DNA of 64,000 bases from Pirellulales bacterium (GTDB lineage Bacteria > Planctomycetota > Planctomycetia > Pirellulales > JAICIG01). The stretch is from positions 186,001 through 250,000 of the forward strand of contig DATLUO010000193.1 of the NCBI GenBank assembly GCA_035533075.1. The letters run 5' to 3'. The position numbers and the translations under genes were made by a program. Below, piece after piece: positions 32,131 through 42,664 of this stretch; positions within the stretch are counted from its first letter, which is position 1, and the number at the start of each line of letters is the position of its first letter. The notes below the pieces were generated by a model, which had not been told where the DNA came from, ran no database searches, and saw only the letters and a program-made list of their open reading frames with translations.

Positions 32131-34797
32131 ATGGCGACCGTCAGCAACAAACCGTCCTCGACCGGCCCGGCGGCCCATGGCCCCGGCACGCGCGGCGTGA
32201 CGCCGATGATGCAGCAGTATCTGGACGCCAAGGCGGCCTGCCCGGACTGCATCTTGCTGTTCCGCATGGGCGATTTTTACGAGCTGTTTCACGACGACGC
32301 CAAGCTCGCCGCCCGTGTGCTGGGCCTGGCGCTCACCAGCCGCGACAAGGGCGAAAACCCCGTGCCGATGGCCGGCTTCCCGCACCATCAGCTCGAAAGC
32401 TACCTCGGCAAGTTGATCGCCGCGGGCATGCGGGCCGCCATCTGCGAGCAGGTCGAAGACCCGCGGCTGGCCAAGGGGCTGGTCAAACGCGAAGTGACCC
32501 GCGTCGTGTCGCCGGGCACCGTCACCGACGACGCCCTGCTCGATCCGCAGGAGAGCAACTACCTGGCGGCGCTCGTGCCGGGCGAAACCGTGGGCCTGTC
32601 CTGGATCGATCTCTCCACCGGCCGCTTTCTGGCCGCCGAAGTGCCGCAAGCGCGTCTGGCGGATGAACTGGCCCGCATCAGTCCGGTGGAAATCTTGGTG
32701 GCCGAGGAAGCCGGTCCGCCGGCCGCCGCTTTCGACGAACGGCTGGTCGTGACGCGTCGCCCGGCCTGGGCCTTCGGCCACAAAGCGGCGGCCGACGCCC
32801 TGGCGCGACACTTCGGCACGCAGACGCTGGAAGGCTTCGGCTTCGACGGTGGCGAAGTGCCGGCCATTCGCGCGGCGGGGGCGGTTCTTGACTATCTCAC
32901 TGAGACGCAAAAGTCGTCGCTCGCGCACATCGACCGGCTCATGCCTTATCGCCTGGGCCAGTCGCTGGAGATCGACGAAGCCACGCGCCGCAGCCTGGAG
33001 ATCACGCGCACGCTGCGCGAAGGCCGCCGCGAGGGTTCGCTGTTGGAAGTGCTCGACCGTAGCGTGACCGCGATGGGCTCGCGCATGCTGGCCGACTGGC
33101 TGGCCAACCCGCTGACCTCGATCGAGGCCATCGACGAGCGGCTCGACGCCGTGGCCGAAATGGTGGCCCACCCCAAGCTTACCGAAGAGATCCGCGGCCA
33201 GCTCAAAGACATTTACGACGTCGAGCGGCTACTGGCCCGCGTGACCACCGGCCGGGCAAGTCCGCGCGACCTCAGTTTTCTCGGCCGCACGCTGCGCGCC
33301 CTGCCGACGCTCAAAGCCAAGCTGACCGCCCGCGCGTCGGTGCTTTTGACCCGCTTGGAAGGCGAGCTCGATCTTTGCCCGGAGATTCGCGGCCAGCTCG
33401 ATGCGGCGCTGGAAGAAGAGTGCCCGCTGGTGAGCCGCGAGGGCGGCTTCATCCGCAGCGGCTTCAGTGCCGAGTTGGATAACTTGCGCGAGTTGGCGGC
33501 GGGCGGCAAGCAGTGGATCGCCCGTTACCAGGCCGAGGAGAGCCAGCGGACGGGCATACCAAACCTCAAGGTCGGCTTCAACCAGGTGTTCGGCTATTAC
33601 CTGGAAATCACGCACACGCACCGCGAAAAGGTGCCAGACACCTATATTCGCAAGCAGACGGTCAAGAACGCCGAACGCTACATCACGCCCGAACTGAAAG
33701 AGTACGAAGAAAAGGTCCTGGCCGCCGACGAAAAGGCCAAGGAGCTGGAACACGAGTTGTTTCTGGAACTGCGCGACTTGGTGGCGGCGGGGGCGCGGCG
33801 GTTGCGGGGCACGGCGACGGCCCTGGCCCAAATCGACGTGCTTGCCGCGCTGGCCGAGTTGGCCCGCGACCGCGGCTATTGCCGGCCGACGATGGTGGCC
33901 GAGCCGGTGCTGCGGATCGCCGATGGCCGCCACCCGGTGCTCGACGTGCGGTTGGCGGCGGGGACGTTCGTGCCCAACGACGTGACGGCCTCGCCCGACG
34001 AGGGCCTGATGCTGTTGATTACCGGGCCGAACATGGCCGGCAAGAGCACCTACATCCGGCAAGTGGCGCTCGTCACGCTGATGGCCCAGATGGGCAGCTT
34101 CGTGCCGGCCCGCGCGGCGACGCTGGGCGTGGCCGATCGCATCTTTGCCCGTGTCGGCGCCAGCGACGAGCTGGCCCGCGGGCAAAGCACCTTCATGGTC
34201 GAGATGACCGAGACGGCCCGCATCCTGAACACGGCCACCGAGCGGAGCCTGGTGATTCTGGACGAAATTGGCCGCGGCACGAGCACCTACGACGGCGTGT
34301 CGCTGGCCTGGGCGATTGTGGAGTACCTGCACGACCGCGTGGGCTGCCGCACGCTGTTCGCCACGCACTACCACGAGCTGACCGACCTGGCCACGTCGCT
34401 TTCGCGCGTCAAGAACCTGAACGTGGCGGTGCGCGAGTGGCAAGAGGACGTCGTCTTTCTGCACAAGATCGTGGAGGGCGCGGCCGACAAGAGCTACGGC
34501 ATTCACGTCGCCCGCTTGGCCGGAGTGCCGCGCGACGTGCTGGAGCGGGCCAAGCAAATCCTGGCGCGGCTGGAGCAAGAGCACGTCGATGCCGACGGCC
34601 GTCCCAAGCTGGCCCGCAAGCGTCTGCGGGTGGGCGGCGACTTGCAGCTCACGCTCTTCGCGGCACCGGAGAATCCGCTGCTCGGCAAGATTCGCCAGAC
34701 CGACGTCAACAGCCTCACGCCGCTGGCGGCATTGGCGTTGGTCAAGCAGTGGCAGGATGAGCTTTCGGCCGAAAAAGGCAACGCGCCGGCCATGTGA
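32131..34797 (+). CDS. mutS: DNA mismatch repair protein MutS
   Basis: 888 residues, the usual MutS1 length. The mismatch-reading Phe-x-Glu is present (F49 and E51 in RMGDFYELF). The clamp and lever region is intact. The ATPase has Walker A GPNMAGKST at about 632-640, Walker B LVILDEIGRGTSTYDG and the ATHYHEL switch. It recognises mismatches and recruits MutL in the cytoplasm. It stands alone and ends in front of a strong terminator. The Pro/Gly-rich first 20 residues are an extension. Confidence 0.97.
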   Translation: MATVSNKPSSTGPAAHGPGTRGVTPMMQQYLDAKAACPDCILLFRMGDFYELFHDDAKLAARVLGLALTSRDKGENPVPMAGFPHHQLESYLGKLIAAGMRAAICEQVEDPRLAKGLVKREVTRVVSPGTVTDDALLDPQESNYLAALVPGETVGLSWIDLSTGRFLAAEVPQARLADELARISPVEILVAEEAGPPAAAFDERLVVTRRPAWAFGHKAAADALARHFGTQTLEGFGFDGGEVPAIRAAGAVLDYLTETQKSSLAHIDRLMPYRLGQSLEIDEATRRSLEITRTLREGRREGSLLEVLDRSVTAMGSRMLADWLANPLTSIEAIDERLDAVAEMVAHPKLTEEIRGQLKDIYDVERLLARVTTGRASPRDLSFLGRTLRALPTLKAKLTARASVLLTRLEGELDLCPEIRGQLDAALEEECPLVSREGGFIRSGFSAELDNLRELAAGGKQWIARYQAEESQRTGIPNLKVGFNQVFGYYLEITHTHREKVPDTYIRKQTVKNAERYITPELKEYEEKVLAADEKAKELEHELFLELRDLVAAGARRLRGTATALAQIDVLAALAELARDRGYCRPTMVAEPVLRIADGRHPVLDVRLAAGTFVPNDVTASPDEGLMLLITGPNMAGKSTYIRQVALVTLMAQMGSFVPARAATLGVADRIFARVGASDELARGQSTFMVEMTETARILNTATERSLVILDEIGRGTSTYDGVSLAWAIVEYLHDRVGCRTLFATHYHELTDLATSLSRVKNLNVAVREWQEDVVFLHKIVEGAADKSYGIHVARLAGVPRDVLERAKQILARLEQEHVDADGRPKLARKRLRVGGDLQLTLFAAPENPLLGKIRQTDVNSLTPLAALALVKQWQDELSAEKGNAPAM

Positions 34798-34831
34798 CTC
34801 CAGTCGCCTTTCAGGCCGGCATGCCGAGAAT

Positions 34832-34876
34832 AAACACGCATTCCGCGTTTCCGAAACACGGAATCCGTGTTTTTAC
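34832..34876 (+). terminator. rho-independent terminator after mutS
   Basis: AAACACGCATTCCGCGTTTC (34832-34851) pairs with GAAACACGGAATCCGTGTTT (34853-34872) at 18 of 20 positions, followed by a T-run. With A residues before it, it could also terminate the opposite strand, where the AlbA_2 remnant ends at 34881. Confidence 0.8.
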
Positions 34877-34880
34877 GTGT

Positions 34881-35749
34881 TTACGGCACGCGGTAATACG
34901 CTCCGCGGCCTCTGCCCACGAGCTTTAACTTCTTCTCTTGACTCAATTTACGGAGCAGGTAACTCGCCTGGTCTTCGTTCGTCCCGCACAAATCCAGTAC
35001 GTCTTTCCGGGCACCTGGAAGGCGACCTCGTGGGTCGGCAGGTGCCGTCGCAAGGCCGCCTCGCGACCGATGAGCAGCAATCCCGCCACAGTCGGCTGAC
35101 CGGCGTCGCCGTCGAACGAGACCAGTCCCAACGCACCGTCAAGCTCTTCGTCGGGCAAGCCCATCAGCGACCGATCGCCGCCGTAGCGCTCGACGAACTG
35201 TCGCAGCCGCTCGCGCTCCAAGGGATCGAAGTCGCGCGGACCGGCGCCGGCGACGGGCAAGGCCGAGTAATCGAGCCGCCCCAGGTCCGACTGCCGTTGG
35301 GCGATCTCATGCGGGTAAAGCGGCACGCACTCCGGCAGCCCGTCGGCCTTCAGGCGGCGGCGTTGCAGCAACCCCTCGGCGGTGGCGACGAGCTGCCGCG
35401 ATTTCGGCACCGCGATTTTGACGATCCGAGTGCCCTCAATGTCGAGCGCTTCCACGCGGACGCTCAATGGCGGGCTGGTCTGGTTGGCAATCAAGGCGCT
35501 CAGACGCGCTGGATTTTGATGCGACGCGTGCAGTCCCGTGACGGTGCCATCGTCTTCGACGCCGACGAAAAGGTCGCCACCCTCGGTGTTGGCCACGCAG
35601 ACGACGGCCGCCACCAACTCACGATCGGGCAGCCGGCCCCGGTCGCTTTCGAATTCGACCGTCAGGCTTTCGTGTTGGGGAATAAGGCGTGTCATGTTAG
35701 CGGCCGAGGCCGATATTTGTCGCCGTGCTCGCTTGATCCTCATGCTCAA
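34881..35749 (-). pseudogene. AlbA_2/Schlafen-type DNA-binding protein with internal deletion and frameshift
   Basis: The first part (MTRLIPQHESLTVEFESDRG at residues 19-38; VAAVVCVANTEGGDLFVGVE) is an AlbA_2 divergent AAA-4 domain, and the frame continues to HEVAFQVPGK at about 34999. From there another frame reads VLDLCGTNEDQASYLLRKLS and GRGRGAYYRVP, the C-terminal winged helix of the same family, ending at 34881. The ATPase-like half between them (150 or more residues in relatives) is missing and the two parts are out of frame. The start overlaps the stop of the DUF499 gene by four bases (ATGA), so the gene was part of that operon. Confidence 0.7.
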
Positions 35750-38580
35750 GTTGAGTCGCCATTCTCGACAACTTCCAGGCCCAACTGCTGCGCGGCTTCA
35801 CGCATCGCCTTGAGCGTGGCGTCGTTCGCGTCGAGCGGCTGATCGTCGCGGGCAATGAGGTTGATGTCGATGCCGAGTTGCAGGGTTTTCAAATTCAGCC
35901 GGGACGCGGCCGGGCTGATGAGGCAGCGGAATAGGTCTGTCCAGGATTCCAGCGGCACTTGCCCGGCAATGCGTAACGATCGTACCAAGCTGCCGGCCTC
36001 CGCCTGCGCAAGGACGCTACCGCCGGACGGCATCGCCGCCGGCGCCATTCCCGCTGTCGTGCCCACTGGCACGGTCGGACCGACAGAGCTTGCACCGACG
36101 GGCGACGCGCCGCCTGCGGCGGGCTGCGCCATCGGCTGCTCAACGATCGGCGGAATGATCCAAACTCCATCCTCAGCGCGGTCGAGGGCGACAAACTCGC
36201 CGCAACGCTTGGTTTGCAGGTTCTGCGGCGAAGTGCCGCGGCCGATGCCAATCAGGCGGTCGCGGCAGGCTTGCGATAAGCCCTGCGTGACCGCGTCGGC
36301 CGTGGCGACGAGAGGCTTGTCGGTATAACGCAAAAACGCCTCCACGGCGTCGCGCACGCGAATGCCGGCCTCCGTCGGCACCATGCCGGCCTTTTGGAGC
36401 GTGACCGTGCCGACCTTGCGTAACACCCATTCCTCGTCGTCGGTCACTTGCCGCCACACGGCCTGCAAGTGGTTGGCCGGACTGTTGCCGATTTCCATCA
36501 TGTTCGATACGGCGACCGTCTTGCCCTCGACACGGGCGACGTGCGGATATGCCCCGCCCAACACTTCCGACACCGTTTCTTTTTGCCGGGCCAGCTTCGT
36601 CTTCAGCTCGTCAAGCTGCTCCGGATCGAGCTGGCTGCCGTAGTCGCGTTTGATTGCCTCCAGCGCCGCCGCCTCGCGCAGCTCTTTTCGCAGCCGATTC
36701 AGCCCCCGCTGGTTCGGCAGCAGATAGAGCAGCGTGTTGCCATAGATGCGGTCCTTGCTGCCGCACTTTTCGCTCAGCAGTTTGACGCGCTCCGCCGCGC
36801 CGTCCCAAAGCTGGCCCTCGTCGCTCCACGCGCAATCCGGCGGCATGATCAACAGCGACAGCACCTTTTGCTCCGGCAAGTCGGGCTGCGGATTGACGAT
36901 CACCCGCCACGTGGCCGGCTCCATGCGCAGGTTCTTTGTTTCGGCCTGCCACGTTTCGACGATCTCGTTGTCGAAATCGAGCGCGGCGAATTGTCCGCGA
37001 TACTGAACGAGCAGTTTGGTGAGCGTGGGCTTGGTGCCGAACCAGTAGCGTTTGCCCTGATTGCCCGCGGCCGCATTGTGCAGATAAAACGCCCGATCTT
37101 CGAGCGCCAACAGCGCGCCGTCGGTGTAGCCCCAATTCAATTCGGGCCGGCCAACGCACCAGCGGACTTCCTTGCTCGAAAACCCCGCGCGTTCGCCCTG
37201 GCCGCCAAACGACCCGAGCAGTACCGTCGCCGCGACGCCCTCGGCCACGCGCTCGTCGGCGTACTCGCCGGCCCGTTCTTCGTCGAGGGCGGCGGCGTTC
37301 GCTTTTTCGCCCACCACGTCGGCCGCGACCACGGAATCGTAGGCCGCTCCCCACAGCCGCGTTAGCGCCGCCCGAAGTGCGTCGATCGTCCAGCGCACGT
37401 GGCAGGGCTGGATCAACGGCTGGGTCTGGCGGCTCGTTTCGCGGTCGCGCCACAAATCGCCGACGATGTTGGCCAGCATCCGCAGCACCCCGCGCGTGCG
37501 TTGAAAATCGTCGTGGCTCCCCCAGCGCAAATAAAAGGCGTCGATCAGCGAGGGATGAAATGGATAGGCCGCGATCATCCGCTCGCGATAGGTCTCTCTC
37601 GCCGCTTCGGGCGGCACCTCGTTCTTGTGCGCGCGATAGAGCGTCAGGTACTCGTCCGCCACGCGCGCGTGTACCGCTTCGTCGCCGAGTTTCTCGAACA
37701 GCCGCCGCCGCACGACCTGGTTGATCTCGTCGTCGGCCACCGGCTTCATGTCGGCCGACATCCGCCCAAACCGCAGTTCGAGTCGCGGCAAGATCTCTTG
37801 TCCTTTTTCGCTGCCCGCGACCTGCATCTGGCTCGCCGGGAGTGTGGCGACGACGGCGGCGCCGGGCACCAGCGCGGTCGCCTCGGTAAGCTGCTGCACG
37901 AAGCTGATGGTCTGATCTGCGAGCGTGCCGGCCCCCGCGGCCACGGTCATGGCCCCGACGCAATAGTCGGCCAGCTCGTCGAGCAGTATCAAGCACGGCG
38001 CCGCCTTGCGGAGCACCTCGGCAAAGAGGCCCTGTGGCACGGCGCGGGCCTGATCGTTAGGCTCGATCAGCTTATAAAGCTCGACGCCGCCCAACTGCAC
38101 GGCCAACTCGCCCCACAGCGTACGCGTGTGAACGCCTTCCGGCGTCTGGCGGCCCTGCGTGGCGTCGCACGAATGGTTGGTGAACACCGCCACGTTGCAC
38201 GGCTTGCCGGGAATGACATTTCCCAGCGCCTGACGCAGCTCGGCGCAGTCAGCCGAGCGAAGCAGCACGTCGGGATGCCTGGCAAGGTGCCAGAGAGCGA
38301 CCTGCGCGTGGGTTTTGCCACCGCCGAAGGCGGTTTGCAGGCTGATGATGCGGTCGCCCGCATCGCTGGCGCCCGATAGCGCCCTCCCGACCTTGGTCAG
38401 AACTCGCTTCAGCCCCGCGGTCAAAAACGTCTTGGCGAAGAACTGTTCGGGGTCGAGATAGGTGCTGGGCGCGTCGTTTTGTCGGACGGCCCAGATATTG
38501 GCGGCGAACACCGCTTCATCGAGCCGCCCCTCGCGAATATCGCTATGCGGCAAGGCGATCGTGTGCCAGGGTGGAAGCAT
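35746..38580 (-). CDS. DUF499 AAA+ ATPase, predicted anti-phage component
   Basis: 944 residues. Walker A is TAFGGGKTHAQ (83-93), an unusual loop typical of DUF499 (COG1483); Walker B is CLILLDELADYC (196-207). A long winged-helix and helical region follows, then a Gln/Pro/Ala/Gly-rich linker at about 825-870 and a C-terminal domain. DUF499 ATPases are known from genome surveys to travel with DUF1156 methylases and large helicases in defence islands. Both are present here (44733-51384), but separated by two other gene pairs. It is coupled to the AlbA_2 remnant downstream and divergent from the Eco57I-type methylase across 199 bases. Confidence 0.88.
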   Translation of the reverse strand: MLPPWHTIALPHSDIREGRLDEAVFAANIWAVRQNDAPSTYLDPEQFFAKTFLTAGLKRVLTKVGRALSGASDAGDRIISLQTAFGGGKTHAQVALWHLARHPDVLLRSADCAELRQALGNVIPGKPCNVAVFTNHSCDATQGRQTPEGVHTRTLWGELAVQLGGVELYKLIEPNDQARAVPQGLFAEVLRKAAPCLILLDELADYCVGAMTVAAGAGTLADQTISFVQQLTEATALVPGAAVVATLPASQMQVAGSEKGQEILPRLELRFGRMSADMKPVADDEINQVVRRRLFEKLGDEAVHARVADEYLTLYRAHKNEVPPEAARETYRERMIAAYPFHPSLIDAFYLRWGSHDDFQRTRGVLRMLANIVGDLWRDRETSRQTQPLIQPCHVRWTIDALRAALTRLWGAAYDSVVAADVVGEKANAAALDEERAGEYADERVAEGVAATVLLGSFGGQGERAGFSSKEVRWCVGRPELNWGYTDGALLALEDRAFYLHNAAAGNQGKRYWFGTKPTLTKLLVQYRGQFAALDFDNEIVETWQAETKNLRMEPATWRVIVNPQPDLPEQKVLSLLIMPPDCAWSDEGQLWDGAAERVKLLSEKCGSKDRIYGNTLLYLLPNQRGLNRLRKELREAAALEAIKRDYGSQLDPEQLDELKTKLARQKETVSEVLGGAYPHVARVEGKTVAVSNMMEIGNSPANHLQAVWRQVTDDEEWVLRKVGTVTLQKAGMVPTEAGIRVRDAVEAFLRYTDKPLVATADAVTQGLSQACRDRLIGIGRGTSPQNLQTKRCGEFVALDRAEDGVWIIPPIVEQPMAQPAAGGASPVGASSVGPTVPVGTTAGMAPAAMPSGGSVLAQAEAGSLVRSLRIAGQVPLESWTDLFRCLISPAASRLNLKTLQLGIDINLIARDDQPLDANDATLKAMREAAQQLGLEVVENGDST

Positions 38581-38779
38581 GGGCGAAACTCGCGCGAAGG
38601 GGACTTGTCCAAGGGGCTGCGTCAGGCAGCCATAGGTGGAAGCTCATTGTAGAAGGCGAACGGCGAAACGCCAGCCGTTATACGGGCCACGCGTTACGCA
38701 ACTGCGGCAGTCGGCTGGCGTCGCAACACGGACTGCTGCCTGTTATACTCGCCGCAAACGCAGGTGGCGGGTGTCATCA

Positions 38780-41700
38780 ATGGACGAGGCAAAGTCCGAA
38801 TATATCGAGCAGCTAGAAGCGCTGGGCTTCTATGCCGACGGGCACCCCACGGAGGGCGTCCTTGGCGGCGAACTGCTGCGCAACGCGCGGAAGGCGGCGA
38901 GCGACGCCGGGCATATCGACCGCTCCTTCAAGTACAGCGCCGTCCTCAATCCTGACAAGCTTGGCGTCACCGACGTCTACGAACTCGACGACTCACCTTG
39001 CATCTACTTCAAATCGTTCGGGAGCGATCCATCGCCCGACCAACTGGCCGGCTGGCATAAGGCTGCCTGGAACCACGGCCTGGGCCGAATGCTCTGGATC
39101 TGCACGCCGACCGAGATCCGGGTTTTCAACGCCTTCGCTCCGCCGCCCGAAAGCCCCGAAGGCCTCAGTTCGCCTGAGCTGCTGCTCTTTAAGGGGCTGG
39201 CGAAACGGCTCGATACAATCAAGGCGAAGCGACTGACTCGCCAGCAGATCGAATCGGGCGAATTCTGGTTTGGCCCGCTGGGCAGAAGGATCGACCGCAA
39301 GAACCGCGTCGATGAGCAACTTGTCGCCGATTTGTCGAACGCGGCGGTCAAGCTGGGCGAGCGAGGGCTGAAGGGCGTCGAGGCCCACCGCCTGCTGCTG
39401 CGGACGATCTTCATTGCCTATCTCGAGGCGAAAGGAATCCTGCCCAAAGAGCTGTTCGATGGTTTGAACGCCGAAACATTTGAGCGAGTCCTATCGAGTG
39501 TGGCCAAGACCCGGAAGTTCTTCGCTCGGATGGCCGACACGTTCAATGGTGATCTGTTTCCGCCGCCTCCGCGCGACGCCGCACTCGTCGATCAGTTGAC
39601 GGAAGAGCGGCTGGAAATCGCGCAGTGCATCCTGGCCGGCACGGAAGTGGCATCGGGTCAAACAAGCCTCCCCTTCTGGCGATACGATTTCAGCGTTATC
39701 CCGATTGAGGTCATCAGCTCGATCTATGAGCGGTTCATTCACACGGCAAAGCAGGATGAAGCGATCAAGGCGGGCACGCACTACACGCCGGTCAATCTAG
39801 TCGACTTCGTTCTGACGCAGGTTTTCGACGACGGCCTGTTCGACGACAAGTTGCGCGCCGACGCCAAGGTCTTGGACTTGGCTTGCGGTTCCGGCGTTTT
39901 CCTGGTCGAGGCACTGCGCAGGCTGATCGCCAGGAGGCTCGCGGGGGGCGAGAAGTTCACTCGCGACCTTGTCCGCGATGCCCTGTACAACCAGGTCTAT
40001 GGAATCGACATCGAGCCGACGGCAATCGAAATCGCTGCCTTTAGCCTCTGCCTTACCGCATTCGAGCTCGACCCGACACCGAATTCCCGTTACCAGCTTA
40101 AGTTCAAAGAACAGCTCAGCGGCCGTAATCTCTTCGCGGCTGACGCCTTCGACGTTGAGGCGCCGTTCAACAGCGCGCCCGCCTTCCGCGACAAGCGGTT
40201 CGATGTTGTCGTGGGCAACCCGCCCTGGACGCGCCCTAAAGGCAGCTTGTCCATAAGCCCGAGTGGTCAACAGCGCTACTTAGAATACTGCCGATCGAAG
40301 GAGCCGGAACCGATTCCACTGCCTTTCCGCGATCCTCCCGAGCAGGCGTTTGTATGGCGGTCACGAGATTTCGCACGGCCGACGGCTCGCATCGGCGTGG
40401 TCCTCGAAGGCAAGCGTTTTTTCAGCCAAGAGACGCAGTCGCTTGTCGCCAAGAAAGCGCTTCTGAGCCAATTCGAGCCCAAGCTCTTCGTTAATTTCGC
40501 CGGCCTTCATGACCAAAAACTGTTCCCCGCAACGAAGCAACCGGCAATTGTTCTTATTGCCGCAAATCGAGTCGCCGCAGAAGGCGCCGCTTTTCCGTTC
40601 GCGTCCGTCGAATTTTCTCGCACCTTCCGCAAGCACGGCATCCTGCAAATCGGCACCGAGCACGTCCACAGGATGTCCGTTTCGATTGCCGCGTCAAGTC
40701 CCTACGCATTGAAGGTCGCCACGTGGGGATCGGCGCGCGACAGGGCGCTCATTGAGCGCCTGATGAAGGAGCACAATTCGCTTGAGAAGCTGCTGGCGGA
40801 GCGCGGCATTGAGATGCACCAGGGCTACATTGAGGGAAATCGCGAACTTCCCGTCCCGCCCGAACTGCATGGCCTTCCGTGCCTTACCGGCGGTGGAATG
40901 CCACCATTCGAACTCGCCCTTGACGGACTCCCGCCCTTCACGGAGAAGTTTCTCGAAAGGCCGCGCGATGCAGCGACGTATCGCGGGCCGCTGCTCCTTT
41001 GCGCAAGCGGCCTCCGAGGCAACAGGATCATCGCAGCTTACTGCGATGACGACGTTGTTTACTCGCGTTCGCAGCACGGTGCGTCTTTTGCCAAAGGCGA
41101 TCGCTCCCTCGCCTTTTATCTTAATGCCATAATCAACTCCGCACTTGGCACCTATATGACGTTTCTTACCTCTACGCATTGGGGGGTCGAGAAGCAGGAA
41201 CTTCTTCCGAATGACGCGCTCCGGCTGCCGGTCCCCAGCCCTGAGACCGCCGACCGTGAGATTATTGAGCAGCTACTGAGCGTCGAGCGCGTCCTTCGCA
41301 AGGCGGCTCGAGCAGGGCGTTATGACGAGGCGCACTTGGTCCAACTGGACCAACTGGTCTTCGCCCTTTACGACCTCGATCCCCACGAGCGCGTGATCGT
41401 CGAGGATATGGTTGACACCACGATCGATTTCCAGCGCAATCACGAAAAATCGCACACCATGCAGCCTGCATCGCTTGCCGATCGCGAAGCATACGCAGAG
41501 CACTTCATGGCGGTCATCCAACCGTTTTTCGAAACGCTGAAAAAACGGCGCATCATCGCTGATGTGATTGATGTAGATGCGCCGCTGAGGGTTGTTCGCT
41601 TCCAGATTGTGCCCTGGTCGCGAAATGAACGACCAGCCCTACTCGTGCGAAGCGCGCCAGAGTTCCAAAGCGTGCTTGACGAAATCGCGAACAGCCTCGA

Positions 41701-41866
41701 CGAGCCTCTGACTTTCGACATCAGCACTCGTCGTTATCTCCGCGTTTACGCCGACGACATCGTCTACGTCATCAAGCCCTCGCAACGGCGGTTTTGGACG
41801 CGGTCGGCCGGATTGGCCGATGGAGACAGGGTCATGAAGGATTTTCTGGAACAAGGGGCCAGATGA
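38780..41866 (+). CDS. Eco57I-type N6-adenine DNA methyltransferase
   Basis: 1028 residues from the ATG at 38780 (the open frame upstream is not protein-like). An N-terminal helical domain is followed by a methylase: motif X region HYTP (334-337), SAM-binding motif I VLDLACGSGVFLVEAL (364-379), YGIDIEPTAIEIAAFSL and catalytic NPPW (480-483). A target-recognition-like C-terminal region follows (LPNDALRLPVP). It resembles type IIG and BREX PglX methylases in layout, but the N-terminus has no clear nuclease motif (DVYELDDSPCIYFKSF lacks the E-x-K pair). The next gene, overlapping by four bases, encodes a PD-(D/E)XK nuclease that could supply cleavage. Confidence 0.9.
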   Translation: MDEAKSEYIEQLEALGFYADGHPTEGVLGGELLRNARKAASDAGHIDRSFKYSAVLNPDKLGVTDVYELDDSPCIYFKSFGSDPSPDQLAGWHKAAWNHGLGRMLWICTPTEIRVFNAFAPPPESPEGLSSPELLLFKGLAKRLDTIKAKRLTRQQIESGEFWFGPLGRRIDRKNRVDEQLVADLSNAAVKLGERGLKGVEAHRLLLRTIFIAYLEAKGILPKELFDGLNAETFERVLSSVAKTRKFFARMADTFNGDLFPPPPRDAALVDQLTEERLEIAQCILAGTEVASGQTSLPFWRYDFSVIPIEVISSIYERFIHTAKQDEAIKAGTHYTPVNLVDFVLTQVFDDGLFDDKLRADAKVLDLACGSGVFLVEALRRLIARRLAGGEKFTRDLVRDALYNQVYGIDIEPTAIEIAAFSLCLTAFELDPTPNSRYQLKFKEQLSGRNLFAADAFDVEAPFNSAPAFRDKRFDVVVGNPPWTRPKGSLSISPSGQQRYLEYCRSKEPEPIPLPFRDPPEQAFVWRSRDFARPTARIGVVLEGKRFFSQETQSLVAKKALLSQFEPKLFVNFAGLHDQKLFPATKQPAIVLIAANRVAAEGAAFPFASVEFSRTFRKHGILQIGTEHVHRMSVSIAASSPYALKVATWGSARDRALIERLMKEHNSLEKLLAERGIEMHQGYIEGNRELPVPPELHGLPCLTGGGMPPFELALDGLPPFTEKFLERPRDAATYRGPLLLCASGLRGNRIIAAYCDDDVVYSRSQHGASFAKGDRSLAFYLNAIINSALGTYMTFLTSTHWGVEKQELLPNDALRLPVPSPETADREIIEQLLSVERVLRKAARAGRYDEAHLVQLDQLVFALYDLDPHERVIVEDMVDTTIDFQRNHEKSHTMQPASLADREAYAEHFMAVIQPFFETLKKRRIIADVIDVDAPLRVVRFQIVPWSRNERPALLVRSAPEFQSVLDEIANSLDEPLTFDISTRRYLRVYADDIVYVIKPSQRRFWTRSAGLADGDRVMKDFLEQGAR

Positions 41867-42570
41867 ACGACTTTAGAACACACTCTCGGGCCGGCCGAAT
41901 CCGGCCCTCGAAAGCGCCGCCGGTTACCGAAGATGTCGTTGCGACGGTGTTGGATATCATCGTCGCCGCGTGGCCGCGAGTTTGCGCCACGGGCATCTCG
42001 CGAATGACTTCGGAGGACGCAATCACTGACAAGCTTCGGTGGGCAATGGTTGCTGAGAAGCGCCGGCGGAAACCGCCGCCACCGGTGCGGTTCGAGCGAG
42101 AAACGCAACGCGACGACCCAGAGGGCGCGTTCGCGACCGGACTAGTCGACATCTTCGTTACCTACAGCAACGACGAGACCGTCTATCTCGCCATCGAGTG
42201 CAAGAAGGTCAACGACCGTCATGAGACGCCCGCAAGAAAATACATCGAAGAGGGCGTCTGCCGCTTCAGCACCGAAAAGTACTCGCCGAACCATCCGTTT
42301 GGCGCGATGGTCGGCTACGTGACCGACGGAACTCCCGAATCAACGGCCAAATTCCTGGGCGATAAGATCATTGCCTTCGACAGCTCCGCAACCGGGCTCG
42401 TCGCCAAGTGGGGCTGGCGGGCAGAGACGCGGTTCGGCGCGATCCCCAATCTTCACTCGACCCAGCACAGGCAGCACAAGACGAAAAACACCATCCTGTT
42501 GGTCCACTTGTATTTGGCGTTTTCGGGTAACAAGGCTTCCTCGGCTGGCACGCCAGCGCATTCCGGTTAA
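41863..42570 (+). CDS. PD-(D/E)XK restriction-type endonuclease
   Basis: A 235-residue protein whose ATG overlaps the methylase stop (ATGA, 41863-41866). A PD-(D/E)XK active site is readable: a glutamate near E80, D96 in GLVDIFV, then E112-C-K114 in AIECKKV, with the usual strand spacing. Helix-rich flanks would bind DNA. The coupling suggests a two-gene restriction-modification unit with the upstream methylase. The C-terminal about 25 residues (GNKASSAGTPAHSG) look non-homologous and may have been acquired at the convergent junction with the DUF4276 gene. The recognition site is unknown. Confidence 0.78.
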   Translation: MNDFRTHSRAGRIRPSKAPPVTEDVVATVLDIIVAAWPRVCATGISRMTSEDAITDKLRWAMVAEKRRRKPPPPVRFERETQRDDPEGAFATGLVDIFVTYSNDETVYLAIECKKVNDRHETPARKYIEEGVCRFSTEKYSPNHPFGAMVGYVTDGTPESTAKFLGDKIIAFDSSATGLVAKWGWRAETRFGAIPNLHSTQHRQHKTKNTILLVHLYLAFSGNKASSAGTPAHSG

Positions 42571-42664
42571 ACTACTTTCGGCGTGACCGAACCGTGCCTT
42601 ACGCGCGGGCCAGGGAAACCTGGCATCGGCCACGCTTTTGCAACTATGGACGTTGCTGGCGGTG

